In this document: piece by piece, positions 28,856-38,500 of the stretch | How positions within the stretch are numbered: position 1 is the stretch's first letter | How the letters are laid out: every line of letters starts with the position of its first letter | Assembly (NCBI RefSeq): GCF_009812035.1 | Contig: NZ_VZIZ01000019.1 | Coordinates: 62,001-126,000 of the forward strand | DNA from: Psychrobacter nivimaris | GTDB lineage: Bacteria; Pseudomonadota; Gammaproteobacteria; Pseudomonadales; Moraxellaceae | Reading direction: 5' to 3' | DNA: 64,000 nt | The notes under the pieces: model-generated | Told to the model about the DNA's origin: nothing | Database searches by the model: none | Seen by the model: only the letters and a program-made list of their open reading frames with translations | Made by a program: the position numbers and the translations under genes

Positions 28856-29569
28856 CTATACGCCGTACTGCTCACGGTAGTGTTGCATTTTGGCTAACTG
28901 GGTCGCGTCTTTATGCTGGCCGTTTTGTGCACCATGGGCATCAGCCAAATAACTGATCAAATCATCGATATCGACCAATGCACGTACGGGCACTTCTAGT
29001 GTCGCGGCAAGCTCTTGAATAGCAGAGTGCTCTGCTTGACCTTTTTCTTTACGATCAAGTGCGACGAGAATACCAGCAACGCTTGCGCCTGCTTGCTCTA
29101 AAATCTCGACCACTTCGCGCATGGCTGTACCCGCTGTGATGACATCGTCGAGCACCCAAACGGCCTTGCCACTTACGTCAGCACCGACCAAATTGCCGCC
29201 TTCGCCGTGAGTTTTGGCTTCTTTACGGTTATAGCCCCACTTGGCGTTAATACCATGATGTAGCCATAACGCTTGCGCCGTCGCTGCGACAAAAGGAATA
29301 CCTTTATAAGCCGCACCAAAGATGACCAGCTCTTGCTCATTATCGCCATTATTTGCACTTATTTGTTCAGCTAAGGCATCTGCATAACCACGTGCTAGTA
29401 ACGACAACATCTCACCAGTCGCAAGCAAACCTGCATTAAAAAAGTATGGACTGATACGACCAGACTTTAGGACAAACTCACCAAACTTAAGCACTTGGTT
29501 GTCTAGAGCCAGTTGAATAAATTGATGAGATGAAAACGTAGGGTCTTGAGGGCGTGTTACATGAGACAT
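28856..29569 (-). CDS. pyrE: Orotate phosphoribosyltransferase
   Basis: PyrE makes orotidine monophosphate from orotate and PRPP. The 237-residue protein has the N-terminal LKSGRISPYFFNAGLL, the flexible catalytic loop YNRKEAKTHGEGGNLVGA and the PRPP loop VWVLDDVITAGTAM. The start at 29569 (AGGAA upstream) is chosen; the longer open frame to 29644 overlaps the upstream gene's end and lacks support. The insert LADAHGAQNGQHKDA near the C terminus is unusual but short. It follows an unknown gene on the same strand. Confidence 0.96.
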   Translation of the reverse strand: MSHVTRPQDPTFSSHQFIQLALDNQVLKFGEFVLKSGRISPYFFNAGLLATGEMLSLLARGYADALAEQISANNGDNEQELVIFGAAYKGIPFVAATAQALWLHHGINAKWGYNRKEAKTHGEGGNLVGADVSGKAVWVLDDVITAGTAMREVVEILEQAGASVAGILVALDRKEKGQAEHSAIQELAATLEVPVRALVDIDDLISYLADAHGAQNGQHKDATQLAKMQHYREQYGV

Positions 29570-29631
29570 TATGACATTCCTATCAGCAAAAAGAGGGGGC
29601 AAAAAATTTGCATTATTGTACGCATTATTGA

Positions 29632-30666
29632 TCAGCTTGACCAACCATTGATCTCATAATCCTGCATATTGGCATAGCGAGTCAGCAAACCACTACGCGA
29701 TGAGATATTAAAATAGCTTTGTCCATCTGCTCGGACTTGTATCTCCCAGCCCAAATGATAAGCGGCAACAATAATATGGCCAGCAAACAGTCGAATCTGA
29801 CGATATGCATGGCGCTGTGACGGCTCACAAACGATCTGACTGAGCAAATAGCTACGCACATGCTGGCAGATTTCTGCGGCGCTATAACTATGATTGATAC
29901 TCTTACGGGTACTACACTGCTTTAGCGCATGGACAGCCACGCTACATGCCATGATATCCGTGGCCAAACTGCCCTGGCCTGTTTCAAACTGCTGCGGTTG
30001 TAGTATCACTTGCCAATCGTCGGCATACAGACTGTTTAGTAGCTCATCCGGATTATAACGTTTGGTCAATGCGCGCATAGATAATACAAGCTTCTCAGCC
30101 TTTCTGTAATTATTTGAGTCATCATCTGAATCGTTGTTTGACTCAACTCCTGTAGCGCTATCAATAGGCAAAAACCCGTAACGGTTCAGTTTTGGATAAG
30201 CGCGAATCGCCTGTTGAATATCTGACATATCTAACAACGTCATATCCGATAATGTCGATATTAGTGGCTGCTCACTATGATTCTGATAAAAGCTATCCGG
30301 CAATTCGATAAGCTGGGCCGCATTCAGCAATGATAAATGCTCAGCCAGTGCTTCTGAAGCAATCAGCGACCACTTCGATAAGCTGTCTGCATTGGGCTGA
30401 TAGAACCGCGTAGAGTTACCATAAAGCCTGCGCAGTTGACCATTTAGGCGACGAGCAGGCTCAGGTATATCACTTAATGGTCTGGCAGGATCAAGAGGAG
30501 ACTGTTTGGGATCAAAGTTAGGATGTACGATCGCAGGCTGCTGTGAATCAGCTAATATAGACGATTGCTCAGCCTTTTTTTGGACGTGACCTTCTGCCAG
30601 CTGCCCGCCCTCTGTTGCCAGATTAGCATGAGACAAACGGTCATCAGAAGTAGAAGGCTGGGACAT
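29632..30666 (-). CDS. Hypothetical protein, 344 aa, upstream of pyrE
   Basis: I do not recognise a family. The first about 70 residues are disordered and polar. The rest is mixed, with a possible short conserved segment PARRLNGQLRRLYGNSTRFY (residues about 70-90). The C-terminal half is mainly helical, with a globular end LFAGHIIVAAYHLGWEIQVRADGQ. No signal peptide or clear membrane segment. TGGAG lies upstream of the ATG at 30666, a strong site. It is followed 62 bases later by pyrE, so they may be co-transcribed. Codon use is like the neighbours. Probably a lineage-specific protein. Confidence 0.6.
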   Translation of the reverse strand: MSQPSTSDDRLSHANLATEGGQLAEGHVQKKAEQSSILADSQQPAIVHPNFDPKQSPLDPARPLSDIPEPARRLNGQLRRLYGNSTRFYQPNADSLSKWSLIASEALAEHLSLLNAAQLIELPDSFYQNHSEQPLISTLSDMTLLDMSDIQQAIRAYPKLNRYGFLPIDSATGVESNNDSDDDSNNYRKAEKLVLSMRALTKRYNPDELLNSLYADDWQVILQPQQFETGQGSLATDIMACSVAVHALKQCSTRKSINHSYSAAEICQHVRSYLLSQIVCEPSQRHAYRQIRLFAGHIIVAAYHLGWEIQVRADGQSYFNISSRSGLLTRYANMQDYEINGWSS

Positions 30667-30753
30667 GAAATCTCCATAGACTGTAAAGTATGAAACAAAT
30701 AAGAACGATTATACCAAGTGCTATTTTACTCTTTAGGGCTTAACTCTAAAGGC

Positions 30754-31593
30754 TTACTCTTGATGGTTTAAAATATCTCGGTAGCCTGTCTGCCAATCAG
30801 CATAATCAAGCCAAGCTAACGGAATGTTGCTGTGCAAGCGTTTTCCTGTCACTGAGGTTTTTGTATTATCAATAGTAGGAGGTGTCTCGCCAACCTGCTC
30901 ACTAAGCCAAACCTCTAGCTCAAACGTAGTAACAGGTCGATAGTCCGTCGCTAAATAGACAGACTTTGGTGTCTCTATCGTCAACACTTTAGTGATGATA
31001 TTGACCAAGTCGCGATCCATAATGCGATTGCTCCAATGCTCAGCTGGCACTGGATCTTTATTTGACTCACGAGCCTTACGTAGTCGCATTAAGCGCTCGC
31101 GACCGTAGATACCACTGGGGCGAATAATAATGGCTTTATCACCGAAGCCTTGTTGCAGCGCTTGTTCTGCTTGCAATATGACCTTTGACGCAGCGCGCGC
31201 TGGCGTAACAGGTGCAGTATGCTCATCAATCCACTCACCATCGTCTTGACCATAGACACCAGTAGAAGAAATGAATACCACACGCTCAAGTTTGGTAAGC
31301 TGTGGAGCAAGCGTTGCCAAATGCTGACTAATCGCTAGATAACTGTCGTGATAACCGCTGGTTGAATACTCGTCAGGGGTGACGATAATCGCAATATGAG
31401 TAAATGCTTGTAGCTGCTCAGCAGTCAAAGTCAACGCATTAGCCTGCAAAAAATCTGCACTATCTACCAAATCATAGTATTCACGCTCACTACGAGCCAG
31501 CCCAGTCACACAATAGCCATCTTGGGCGAGTTTATTGGTAACTGGCAGGCCGATATCACCTTGCCCGATAATTAGTAAATTTTGCGTACTCAT
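30754..31593 (-). CDS. NAD(P)-binding SDR-type protein, YeeZ-like
   Basis: A 279-residue extended SDR-type protein. The Rossmann motif at the N terminus is LLIIGQGDIGLPVTNKLA, and VVFISSTGVYGQDDGEWIDE carries the strand-beta5 region with the catalytic-type Ser/Thr and Tyr (TGVYG). The segment AIIIRPSGIYGRERL is typical of the YeeZ/NAD-dependent epimerase group. The substrate is unknown. AAAGGA lies upstream of the ATG at 31593. It is on the same strand as the DUF4105 gene, 125 bases away, and upstream of the gene at 29632. Confidence 0.75.
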   Translation of the reverse strand: MSTQNLLIIGQGDIGLPVTNKLAQDGYCVTGLARSEREYYDLVDSADFLQANALTLTAEQLQAFTHIAIIVTPDEYSTSGYHDSYLAISQHLATLAPQLTKLERVVFISSTGVYGQDDGEWIDEHTAPVTPARAASKVILQAEQALQQGFGDKAIIIRPSGIYGRERLMRLRKARESNKDPVPAEHWSNRIMDRDLVNIITKVLTIETPKSVYLATDYRPVTTFELEVWLSEQVGETPPTIDNTKTSVTGKRLHSNIPLAWLDYADWQTGYRDILNHQE

Positions 31594-31718
31594 AAAGCAT
31601 ATTTTCCTTTATACAACTTTCTTTATACAACCATTACAGCACTTAGAAGCCATTTTGTATAAATTAATGCCTAAATCAACGGCTAAATCAGTGTCTAAAC
31701 CAATATCTAAATCAGTGA

Positions 31719-33866
31719 CTAAAAGTATCGTCTGTACGATAGCTGGATATCATCATTGGCATCGATACGATCTTGCCATTCGTAATTTGCATTAATACGT
31801 AATGCTTGTTTTTTATCAATGTCGTATTGCAGCCCTAAGCTTGAGATTGGTTGCCAATAATGACCACGGACGTTGGTTTCATCGCTGTTGCCATGATACC
31901 AATATGGCAATTGCAATTCAGCTTGCGCGCGTAACTGATTGTTAATCTGATAGCGACAGCCAGCATTGATGCCTGCGCCTAGACGAAAGCCTTTATTGAT
32001 ACCGCGTCCTACTTGCCCTGTACCTGCCAAAAACGTATAGCACAGTTGCGGCGGCATCTCACCAGTATTTGAGGCTGGTGTACCAAATGCCCATGACCAG
32101 CCTTTCTCGTAACCCATGCTACCGACCAAATGATCCGTACCTGCCTCTTGCGATCCATCATTTACTCGCGTCGCCTCAATACTGGCACCCCAAGTATTGC
32201 CTTTTTTGGCTGCATTGACAGGGTTAAAAGAGCGGCCACGAATCAAAGTGACGTTTTGCAAGACCACATTGTCTGGCTGATTGGACTTATTATCATCTGT
32301 GTCATACAGTCGTAATGTCGCAGCTAGCCCTTCTAAGTTAAAAAATTGTGGATACCCTGAGGCGTAGTCAAGCGTATCATGAAACCCCGCTCGAAACCCA
32401 ATATCCATATAGTCATCGTCACCACGCTGCCCTATACCTATGGTGCCCAATTGTAGCGGATGCCTGTCTATCGGATTATTATCCGATACGTCGATTTGAC
32501 GCTTGAGTAGTGTTTGCCCATCAGCTGACATGCTAGATACAGGGTTGAGCTGCGCAGACTTGATCTCATTCACGGTTTGTTTGGCACTATTATGATAGCC
32601 CAACTGCGCGCGCTGTTGTTTTTTATCATTGAGCTGAGCTTGACGTAAGGTATTATCAGCGGGCGTATAAGTGGTATTTGCCAGCAACTGCTCATCATTT
32701 AATAGCTGAATCACATCAGAAGGCACGACTGCGTAAGACAATTGGCTCAGTAAGTTTTGCTGCGGACGGACCACATCAATAAGACGCAGAATCTCAGAAG
32801 CACAATTGTCCGTGGTGAAGTAATACGGCATCTTTAATGCTTTGGTTTCCCAAACGTGGTGCATAATCTGCTGCACTTCTGCGGGCGTCAGACTCAACTG
32901 ATATGTCCACGTATCACGTTCATCATCTTGCAGATATTTCGCTAGCATCTCTGGATATGGGTCAATTTCGATAGCGCTGTTGTAGCTACCAATCATTGAC
33001 TTGGTAGCATAGACTGGAAAACTGTCGTTTGGATCACCGTCTACCGTATAGTTCAGCCCATAAGCCTTATCAATTTGGTTTGGATCAGCGATGCTTGCTT
33101 TTGAGTCAATGCGTAACAGCGTATGAGCAAATGCAGAGAGCGGATTGTCCAAGTACTCCTGCGCAAACATGATAGATAGCTGCTCAGGCGCCAATGTCGA
33201 CATCCATTCATCCAATTCTGGACAGTCAGCAGATAGACTTGTAGCATCGATCGCTAGCACCTCTGCTAGCCATGCCACTCGCGCTGGAAAACGACATAAG
33301 ACAGAATTATTATTGGCATCAGTTTTGGCTTGGTCGTTATCAGTTGCTGATGATAACGCCAACTCTTGTGCAAGTGCAACGAGCATCGCATTTAACTCTG
33401 CACCTGAATCTCGTTGACCATTTTTACTTAGAAAAAAGCTCGGGTCGTCAACCAAACTTTCGGTTTTCTTTTTACCCAATACACTGTTTTTATCATCGTA
33501 AAAATACAACAAGCGTCGCCATGTTGTATGCTGTGCCAACTTGTCTGTTTTTACTTGCTGACGCCATGTCGATAGCAGCTGATCTGTCGCTACGCTTGAT
33601 TCAGATAAAGTACTATTTTGAATATTAGGTTCAGCACTATTAATATTGTCCGACTCAGCTAATACATCTGAATTAGAATAAGTAGGTGCGGTGCTAGATG
33701 TGTCAGGTGACAATGTATCTAATTCAAGGACGGACAACGGCGTTGGTAGAAATGCCTGTGTTTGAGCCGAGAGCAGCAACCCTGCTATAGCTAATGGTAG
33801 ACGTGCTCGCAGGCTAATAGTCATTAGCGTACAATCGATAGGTATGGACGTCAGTTTTATAGACAT
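31719..33866 (-). CDS. DUF4105-domain secreted or outer-membrane protein
   Basis: A 715-residue exported protein. A signal peptide is visible after Met15 (MTISLRARLPLAIAGLLLSA, cleavage after TQA); the start given is 33866, but 33824 is an equal candidate, since neither has a clear Shine-Dalgarno site. The middle (about 260-400) carries the DUF4105 markers GDPNDSFPVYATKSMIG and the motif YYFTTDNCASEILRLI. The C-terminal about 200 residues alternate aromatic strands and end in LSYRRYF, as in outer-membrane beta-barrel or barrel-like domains. The function of DUF4105 is unknown. The N-terminal low-complexity Ser/Asn/Asp region (about 40-90) is typical of this genome. Confidence 0.75.
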   Translation of the reverse strand: MSIKLTSIPIDCTLMTISLRARLPLAIAGLLLSAQTQAFLPTPLSVLELDTLSPDTSSTAPTYSNSDVLAESDNINSAEPNIQNSTLSESSVATDQLLSTWRQQVKTDKLAQHTTWRRLLYFYDDKNSVLGKKKTESLVDDPSFFLSKNGQRDSGAELNAMLVALAQELALSSATDNDQAKTDANNNSVLCRFPARVAWLAEVLAIDATSLSADCPELDEWMSTLAPEQLSIMFAQEYLDNPLSAFAHTLLRIDSKASIADPNQIDKAYGLNYTVDGDPNDSFPVYATKSMIGSYNSAIEIDPYPEMLAKYLQDDERDTWTYQLSLTPAEVQQIMHHVWETKALKMPYYFTTDNCASEILRLIDVVRPQQNLLSQLSYAVVPSDVIQLLNDEQLLANTTYTPADNTLRQAQLNDKKQQRAQLGYHNSAKQTVNEIKSAQLNPVSSMSADGQTLLKRQIDVSDNNPIDRHPLQLGTIGIGQRGDDDYMDIGFRAGFHDTLDYASGYPQFFNLEGLAATLRLYDTDDNKSNQPDNVVLQNVTLIRGRSFNPVNAAKKGNTWGASIEATRVNDGSQEAGTDHLVGSMGYEKGWSWAFGTPASNTGEMPPQLCYTFLAGTGQVGRGINKGFRLGAGINAGCRYQINNQLRAQAELQLPYWYHGNSDETNVRGHYWQPISSLGLQYDIDKKQALRINANYEWQDRIDANDDIQLSYRRYF

Positions 33867-34017
33867 GAGGTAAAATCTCGCACGTTATTATTCATACGCT
33901 ATCAGCGTTATTAAAGTTTCTATTCCAAAAAACCAAACATATAGCCCACTATCGTTTAGCTAATTAGATAGATTGTCTATCACACCATTATCAATACTAG
34001 TATAAAAAGAGAGCATT

Positions 34018-34629
34018 ATGCCTGCATCATTGCCACACTTATCATCTGCGTCGCCAATGACCATCGAAGACGGTCTACTATCAACAGCTACTTGGCTAGC
34101 CTCACCCAATTACAATGTAAGGCCAAAAGGTTTGAGCATTGACGCAATCGTCGTACACAATATCAGCCTACCACCGAATGAATTTGGTGCCTGCGACGCT
34201 AATGGCAGACATTATGTGAAAGCATTATTTACCAATCAATTAGACTGGGATGCTCATCCTTATTTTCAAACAATTAAAGGCGCGGAAGTATCAGCGCACC
34301 TATTTATCGAACGTGATGGCGCTATCACTCAGTTTGTCAATTTCAACGAACGGGCGTGGCATGCTGGGCGGTCTAGCTACTTGGGTCGACCTGAATGTAA
34401 TGATTATAGCATTGGCATCGAGCTTGAAGGGTCGGATTTTGTGTCCTTCACCTCTGCTCAATATGAGAAGCTAGCCGGCGTAATTGTCGCCATCTATAAG
34501 GCCTACCCCAAAACACGTCGCCACTTGACGGGCCATAGCGATATCGCGCCTGGGCGTAAGACTGACCCTGGTAATTTTTTTGAATGGGCAAGGTTGCGTG
34601 AAGGTATTTCAAAAATAACTATGATTTAG
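34018..34629 (+). CDS. ampD: 1,6-anhydro-N-acetylmuramyl-L-alanine amidase AmpD
   Basis: AmpD is the cytosolic zinc amidase that splits anhydro-muropeptides in wall recycling; its loss derepresses ampC-type beta-lactamases in many species. The amidase-2 fold shows His47 in IDAIVVHNISLPP, the general motif AHLFIERDGAITQFV, and the His/Asp zinc pair in LTGHSDIAPGRKTDPGNFF. Length 203 is slightly long by an N-terminal leader of about 15 residues. AAGAGAG lies before the ATG at 34018. The stop overlaps by 11 bases with the convergent gene at 34619. Confidence 0.95.
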   Translation: MPASLPHLSSASPMTIEDGLLSTATWLASPNYNVRPKGLSIDAIVVHNISLPPNEFGACDANGRHYVKALFTNQLDWDAHPYFQTIKGAEVSAHLFIERDGAITQFVNFNERAWHAGRSSYLGRPECNDYSIGIELEGSDFVSFTSAQYEKLAGVIVAIYKAYPKTRRHLTGHSDIAPGRKTDPGNFFEWARLREGISKITMI

Positions 34630-35278
34630 AGTCAATTAATAACGCTTGAGACTTTACAAGTAAATTCACTATTTTCTGTGTTCTAGTGCTAATACCGTAA
34701 TGAATTGACCAAGAATTATCAGCCCCAGCATAGGATCCATGAGATGAAGGATCTGGCAATAGTAGCCTCATTTGTATTAGCTCATAAATATAAACTGCTA
34801 TGGTCTCTTTATCCCAACCTCTACTAGTAAAATCCTCGCAATCTACATTTGAAACTGTACAACGTGAATAAGGAATATTGTCACGCTCAATTTTCTTTCT
34901 ATTATGAGCTAACGTATAGAAATTAATTAGATCGTCATCAAGGTTTTTCGAAGCCTTAATAAAGCTTGACTTTTCTACGTCCGAAAAGTCTGCACCATTA
35001 CAGAATAATAAAGCCATTGCCATCATTACTCTATCACTAGATACTTTTAATATTGAATCGGCATAGTCTGCGAGGAGACTTTCACCTGCTTCGCTTTCAA
35101 TAAATTTATTTAGTTTTTGTTTATCTTCATAATTCATCACTTCATAACGAGTTTCGAAATATTGTACGAACTCTCCTAAACGCTTTTTTTGTCTGTTCAT
35201 ATGTGCAGTGTGCAGATGATCGAAAGTTTTTAAAGCAACTTTAGACATTGAGTGTACTGCTTGAATAGATGATTCCAT
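34619..35278 (-). CDS. Orphan protein between ampD and murJ
   Basis: I do not recognise this 219-residue protein. It is soluble, Lys/Asp/Glu-rich, mainly helical. Helices at 1-60, a hydrophobic helix DRVMMAMALLFCNGADF and a C-terminal part (YIYELIQMRLLLPDPS, then YGISTRTQKIVNLLVKS) that could be a winged-helix-like fold. Base composition is AT-richer than the flanks, and the gene is convergent with ampD with an 11-base overlap. These points suggest an acquired gene. The ATG at 35278 (AAGG about 9 bases upstream) is chosen over the TTG at 35281. No terminator, IS or repeat was seen beside it. A stress or defence role is possible but unsupported. Confidence 0.55.
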   Translation of the reverse strand: MESSIQAVHSMSKVALKTFDHLHTAHMNRQKKRLGEFVQYFETRYEVMNYEDKQKLNKFIESEAGESLLADYADSILKVSSDRVMMAMALLFCNGADFSDVEKSSFIKASKNLDDDLINFYTLAHNRKKIERDNIPYSRCTVSNVDCEDFTSRGWDKETIAVYIYELIQMRLLLPDPSSHGSYAGADNSWSIHYGISTRTQKIVNLLVKSQALLIDSKS

Positions 35279-35405
35279 CAAATTAACCTTAGAATAATAT
35301 GTCGGAAAATAACTAGTAGTAATTAATATTTGTACAGTAGTGACTGTTCATAATAACAGAAGGACTTATTTCCACACTCAATCCATTTATCTCAATGGTG
35401 AAAGT

Positions 35406-35413
35406 GATATAAT
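35406..35413 (+). promoter_or_regulatory. Possible extended -10 promoter for murJ
   Basis: TGATATAAT (extended -10, starting at 35405) lies 67 bases upstream of murJ, without a recognisable -35 box. The leader would be about 60 bases. Confidence 0.4.
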
Positions 35414-35480
35414 TCGTCAGTTTTTCATCCATATCACATCGGCACATAACTCAATATACAACTTAGCAAGATAGGTTCTC

Positions 35481-37031
35481 ATGGCAAAAAGTCGGTTATT
35501 TCGTTCAACCATGGTGGTCAGCAGTATGACCATGTTATCGCGTATTTTAGGTTTGGTACGTGATGTTGTATTGCTAGGGGTTTTTGGTGCAGGTGGTTTG
35601 ATGGATGCCTTTTTGGTCGCCTTCAAAATCCCAAACTTCTTACGACGATTGTTTGCAGAAGGCGCGTTTAGCCAAGCTTTCGTGCCGGTACTCTCCGAAT
35701 ACAAAGAAAAGTACAGCTTGCAACAAGTACAGATTTTAGTCAGTCGAACCTCGGGTGCATTATTGCTAGTATTATCGATGCTGACAGTGGTGGTTATCTT
35801 AATCGCACCCTGGGTGGTAACGTTGTTTGCCCCTGGGTTTGCCGATCAGCCTGATAAGTTTGCCATCACTGCTGAATTATTGCGTCTTACCTTTCCGTAT
35901 TTGCTATTTATCTCTATGACAGCTTTTGCGAGTGGCATTTTGCAAAGCTACGGTCGTTTTGCCGCACCCGCTTTTGCACCTGTACTGTTGAACCTGTGTA
36001 TGATTGGTGGCGCACTGATTTTTGCGCCGATGTTTGATACGCCTATTATGGCCCTTGGCTATGCCGTTGCTATCGCAGGTTTGCTACAGTTTTTGATTCA
36101 ACTGCCGCAGCTCTGGCAACAAAAGCTGCTTGTCGCACCAAAGATTGATTTTCAGCACGAAGGCGTTCGTCGAATTTTGAAACTGATGTTACCTGCTATC
36201 TTTGGTGTTTCTGTTACTCAGATTAATTTACTGTTGAACACCATTTTTGCCTCATTGATGATTGGCGGTTCCGTCTCTTGGCTCTATGCAGCTGAACGTA
36301 TGAGCGAGCTGCCGTTGGGTCTGATTGGTGTGGCGATTGGTACCGTCATATTACCAAGCCTATCAAAAAGCGAAGCTCAAAAGGACGATGTCAGTTTCAA
36401 AAAGACCATCGACTGGGCAGCACGTCTTATCATCTTGGTCGGGGTCCCCGCCTCAGCTGCCCTATTTGTACTGGCAGATGTATTGATGCAAGCGCTGTTC
36501 TTACGCGGTGAGTTTACCTTACGTGACGCCCAGATGAGCTCACTGGCCCTACGTAGTATGGCGGGTGGTATCTTAGGGTTTATGCTTATTAAGATTTTTG
36601 CCCCTGCATTTTTTGCGCGTCAAGACACCAGAACCCCTGTAAAAATCGGTATCATTTCTGTCATCGCCAATATGATCTTTAGTGTTATTTTTATCGGGAT
36701 ATTTTACTTCTTAGAGATACCGCTACATGGTGGTCTGGCATTGGCTACGACTGGCGCGGCTTTTGTAAACGCAGGCTTGCTATATTACTTCTTACATAAG
36801 CGTGATATTTTCCGTTTCGGTCCGCATTGGAAAAAATTATTTACGCAGTTTGTTATCTCGACTGGCTCTATGATTGGCGTGCTTTATTTTATGCTACCTT
36901 ATTTTCCTACCGATGAGGCTCAGTGGCAACGTATCGTCGCGCTGATTATTATGTGTGCCGTCGGAGCGCTGGTTTACGGTGTGGTATTGCTAGCGACTGG
37001 TTTCCGTCCGCGTCAGCTAAAGCACGGTTAG
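35481..37031 (+). CDS. murJ: Lipid II flippase MurJ (MviN)
   Basis: MurJ flips lipid II to the periplasmic face of the membrane. The 516-residue protein is of the MOP superfamily with 14 membrane helices; the N-terminal motif RILGLVRDVVLLGVFGAGG and the VAFKIPNFLRRLFAEGAFS segment are the family signature, with the essential Arg residues. Length is normal. ATG at 35481. It lies in a neighbourhood of cell-wall genes (ampD upstream). The following lipoprotein gene is on the same strand but 117 bases later. Confidence 0.97.
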   Translation: MAKSRLFRSTMVVSSMTMLSRILGLVRDVVLLGVFGAGGLMDAFLVAFKIPNFLRRLFAEGAFSQAFVPVLSEYKEKYSLQQVQILVSRTSGALLLVLSMLTVVVILIAPWVVTLFAPGFADQPDKFAITAELLRLTFPYLLFISMTAFASGILQSYGRFAAPAFAPVLLNLCMIGGALIFAPMFDTPIMALGYAVAIAGLLQFLIQLPQLWQQKLLVAPKIDFQHEGVRRILKLMLPAIFGVSVTQINLLLNTIFASLMIGGSVSWLYAAERMSELPLGLIGVAIGTVILPSLSKSEAQKDDVSFKKTIDWAARLIILVGVPASAALFVLADVLMQALFLRGEFTLRDAQMSSLALRSMAGGILGFMLIKIFAPAFFARQDTRTPVKIGIISVIANMIFSVIFIGIFYFLEIPLHGGLALATTGAAFVNAGLLYYFLHKRDIFRFGPHWKKLFTQFVISTGSMIGVLYFMLPYFPTDEAQWQRIVALIIMCAVGALVYGVVLLATGFRPRQLKHG

Positions 37032-37160
37032 GATAAAGTATAAGCAAACTCATGACGGGCTTACGAAACCAAAACAAGCCTGTTATGAGAAATGACAATG
37101 CGTGCTGCTAATAATTGTCATAATAGATCATTAATGAATAAATGACATTTGAGGTTTGAT

Positions 37161-37784
37161 ATGACAACGAAACAGCCAATCTTTCAGCGCTTACCAATTC
37201 TGCTAGCAACTGGTGTACTAAGCACTGGACTCCTTATTAGCGGTTGTAGCAATAATGAGTCGGCTGAAACTGCTACCGATAATGAAGATGTGGCAGCGAC
37301 TGTTGATACCTCAGAAGACCTCACATTAGACAATGATACAACTGACCAAGCAATGACCGATGACAGTGCTAGCGAAACAGGCGAAATGACAGATAGCGAT
37401 GAAGATAAGACAGCGATTGAGAGTGACAATATTAATCCAGTCACCGATGCGACCAAACAGAAAAGCCTAGTGACCAATCCAACTCAAGCCGGTACGCCAG
37501 AGGATACTGTCAAGCAAGCACTAAACAGCTTATATTATGGTGACGTGAAGGATGCGGCGTCATATTACCAAGTTGATATGGCAAACTTCGAAGAAGAGCT
37601 TGCCAATACCCAGTCTGCGTTTCAGCAAACGGTAGATGGCGTTACGATTACTGATACCAAATACAATAATGACAAAACTCGTGCCACCATCACTGGCGAG
37701 CTGATGCTAAAAGGACAGAGCGAACCTGCACCACTGACCTACCAGCTACAAAAGATAGAAGGTCAATGGAAGATTTTGGGTTAG
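37161..37784 (+). CDS. DUF4878-type lipoprotein
   Basis: A 207-residue lipoprotein. The signal peptide ends in the lipobox LLISGC; the mature protein starts at Cys and continues with about 85 very acidic Asp/Glu/Ser/Thr-rich residues. The C-terminal domain (about 110-207) matches DUF4878: PEDTVKQALNSLYYGDVKDAA, then a paired strand TRATITGELMLKGQ and YQLQKIEGQWKI. DUF4878 proteins are small periplasmic domains of unknown function. The ATG at 37161 is chosen because GAGG lies upstream; the open frame reaches 37149 with a TTG. Likely attached to a membrane facing the periplasm. Confidence 0.8.
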   Translation: MTTKQPIFQRLPILLATGVLSTGLLISGCSNNESAETATDNEDVAATVDTSEDLTLDNDTTDQAMTDDSASETGEMTDSDEDKTAIESDNINPVTDATKQKSLVTNPTQAGTPEDTVKQALNSLYYGDVKDAASYYQVDMANFEEELANTQSAFQQTVDGVTITDTKYNNDKTRATITGELMLKGQSEPAPLTYQLQKIEGQWKILG

Positions 37785-37795
37785 AGCGTTTTAAG

Positions 37796-38416
37796 TTAAA
37801 TTGTTTCAGACGCTTTATCTAAAATATCGTCTGATGTCACTGATTTACCAAGCATCACAACATCAGCGATAAACCCTTCCATATCGCAAACTTCGGGCAT
37901 ATAACCCCATTGTTCAAAGCCAAGCTTACGGAATAGCCCCAAGCTTGGATGGTTATGAGCAAAGACAAGGGCGATAATATTTCGAATACCTAGGCTTGGT
38001 GCTTGCGTCAACATCCAACGGGTCAGCAAACTGCCTAATCCTTTACCCTGATAATCTTGATGTAGATAGATGCTAATCTCGGTACTGATATTATAGGCCG
38101 TACGTGCGTACAAATCACTAAAACTACCCCATGCGACTATCGGTGCCTTGTTTTGATCTACATCATCTGATGGTAGTGCTTTAACCACATATATCGGTCT
38201 GGTTGCGCTATCCAAATGCTCCTCAAACCAAGCGGCACGCTCCTCTAGCGTAACCAATGCAAGATTGGCTGTTGCTTGTTTGCCCGGTATGCTTTGATTA
38301 TAAATGGCTAAAACTTCTGCTAAATCTTCTTTATTTGCACGCTGCACAACGAACTGATCGGTAAGCTGATATGTCGATAGGTCAGTTGGTATAGTATTTA
38401 AGGCAGCAGCAGACAT
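37796..38416 (-). CDS. GNAT family N-acetyltransferase
   Basis: A 206-residue acetyltransferase. The acetyl-CoA motif is QDYQGKGLGSLLTRWML (R/Q-x-x-G-x-G/A), and the pattern ALVFAHNHPSLGLFRKLGFEQWGYMPEV fits the phosphinothricin/methionine sulfoximine acetyltransferase-like group. The substrate is unknown. GGAGA lies before the ATG at 38416. It is convergent with the lipoprotein gene (11 bases apart) and divergent from ribF. Confidence 0.82.
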   Translation of the reverse strand: MSAAALNTIPTDLSTYQLTDQFVVQRANKEDLAEVLAIYNQSIPGKQATANLALVTLEERAAWFEEHLDSATRPIYVVKALPSDDVDQNKAPIVAWGSFSDLYARTAYNISTEISIYLHQDYQGKGLGSLLTRWMLTQAPSLGIRNIIALVFAHNHPSLGLFRKLGFEQWGYMPEVCDMEGFIADVVMLGKSVTSDDILDKASETI

Positions 38417-38500
38417 AAGATCTCCATCGTTGTCGGGATTGTTGTTAGGATTGGTATTAGCATCATTGGCAATAAAGAATAGCTACCCTACGTGCCATAC

